Part shown: positions 63,626 to 64,000 of the stretch, piece after piece
Position numbering within the stretch: the first letter of the stretch is position 1
How the letters are laid out: each line of letters begins with the position of its first letter
Assembly: GCF_022867865.1 (NCBI RefSeq)
Contig: NZ_JALIEC010000001.1
Location: forward strand, 62,001 to 126,000
DNA: 64,000 nt
Source: Phaeobacter sp. J2-8
GTDB taxonomy: Bacteria; Pseudomonadota; Alphaproteobacteria; Rhodobacterales; Rhodobacteraceae
Direction: 5' to 3'
The notes under the pieces: generated by a model
The model's input: only the letters and a program-made list of their open reading frames with translations
What the model was told of the DNA's origin: nothing
Database searches by the model: none
Made by a program: the position numbers and the translations under genes

Positions 63626-64000
63626 CTAGGTATCCTGGCGTGCGATGTCGGTTATCAAGACGTCTTGGACCAGATCGCCGAAATGGCTTTGCGCGGTTTC
63701 GCGCAGCGCACGTCGCAAGACATCAAGGTTTCTGGAGCTGGTAAAAGTGCCGGTAAATCCACCCAGGTTGGCGTGATCAAAAAACACCTGAAGGAATGCG
63801 TCGCGGAGCTTTGGTTCGCGCAGGTAGACCTTATCCGAGCGTCCGGTTGGTATTTCAACGCTGAGGGCAATGACCATCATCGAAGCCACGCGCGCCTCTG
63901 TGACCACTGGGACGACGAATTGGTTGTTTAATTTGATGTATTCGACGTCGGTCGGGGCGGTTTCGGTGGTGTGGTCACTTGCCATTTTAGTCGGCATCTC
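63626..64000 (-). CDS. FliL-family protein (5' end outside window)
   Basis: The frame is open to the right edge. The readable part shows YIKLNNQFVVPVVTEARVASMMVIALSVEIPTG (in two pieces), then REPKLRDAFLQVFFDHANLGGF and a C-terminal LGDLVQDVLITDIARQD, recognisable as the FliL-like family in Rhodobacterales, whose members begin with a membrane anchor. The Met at 63997 or 63985 may be internal, so I treat the gene as truncated by the window. It is a second FliL homologue besides the one at 54618. Confidence 0.75.
   Translation of the reverse strand, partial: EMPTKMASDHTTETAPTDVEYIKLNNQFVVPVVTEARVASMMVIALSVEIPTGRSDKVYLREPKLRDAFLQVFFDHANLGGFTGTFTSSRNLDVLRRALRETAQSHFGDLVQDVLITDIARQDT

Noticed and set aside
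1-64000. tRNA, rRNA, CRISPR arrays, insertion sequences, prophage
   Set aside because: I saw no direct-repeat arrays, transposase or integrase motifs, or rRNA-like sequence, and no obvious tRNA T-arm motif on reading. A covariance-model scan could still find a structured RNA.

Overview
The window is a 64 kb piece of an alphaproteobacterial chromosome. Its gene content, protein sequences and gene order fit the Rhodobacterales, probably a Roseobacter-type organism. The pointers are a parAB-rsmG-mnmG-mnmE-rho run facing maf-aroE-coaE-dnaQ-secB, a mnmG protein beginning MFHVKH, a fused malic enzyme/phosphotransacetylase, and a flagellar cluster with fliL, motE, motA, a large periplasmic protein, flhA, fliR and flhB in series. 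Most of the window is GC-rich. The par region (about 20-25 kb) and the motA-flhB segment (about 56-62.5 kb) are visibly more AT-rich.

Layout. 0-5.9 kb: a partial CoA-pyrophosphatase-like NUDIX gene, hslO, a second NUDIX gene, a receiver/PP2C phosphatase regulator facing an Hpt protein, and a glycerate kinase / phosphopantetheinyl transferase / flavin reductase operon. 6-12.8 kb: a membrane protein, argG, a secreted protein, periplasmic msrA, a ribokinase-family kinase and maeB. 12.9-19.9 kb: mutS, grpE-hrcA, rph-rdgB-hemW. 19.9-30.4 kb: the origin-proximal core, with parB, parA, rsmG, mnmG, mnmE and rho read leftward, a 555-base non-coding gap with DnaA boxes and an AT-rich tract (predicted oriC), then maf, aroE, coaE and dnaQ read rightward. 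Two perfect parS palindromes and one near-match lie to the left. 30.5-33.4 kb: fxsA, a Tim44-like gene, mltA and an Smr gene. 33.4-42.4 kb: an MFS transporter and a split exopolysaccharide/capsule locus (Wza-like lipoprotein, epimerase, sugar transferase, CapD-like dehydratase, YjbF and YjbH). 42.5-64 kb: flagellar genes motB-flgE-flgK-flgL-flgI (+), fliF-fliH-fliN-fliP (-), fliL-DUF-motE-motA-(motC-like)-flhA-fliR-flhB-(FliJ-like) (+), and a second FliL-family gene running off the right edge. A decayed island sits between flgI and fliP: one intact AEC transporter surrounded by remnants of five other genes.

Sequence quality matters when reading this window. At least eleven otherwise well-conserved genes, several of them housekeeping genes, carry single-base indels, often in short homopolymers (hslO, a membrane protein, rsmG, mnmG twice, mnmE, aroE, timA, the MFS gene, flgL, fliL twice, motE). 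Such a pattern is better explained by uncorrected sequencing errors than by gene decay, so I annotate these as single genes with a frameshift. The remnants between flgI and fliP differ: they lack whole domains and look like real decay.

I found no CRISPR array, phage, insertion sequence, rRNA, tRNA or recognisable new defence system. The signals most worth follow-up are the oriC/parS region, the hairpin abutting the msrA ribosome binding site, CtrA-like boxes before three flagellar transcription units, the large periplasmic flagellar protein between motA and flhA, and a convergent intergenic region packed with inverted repeats.
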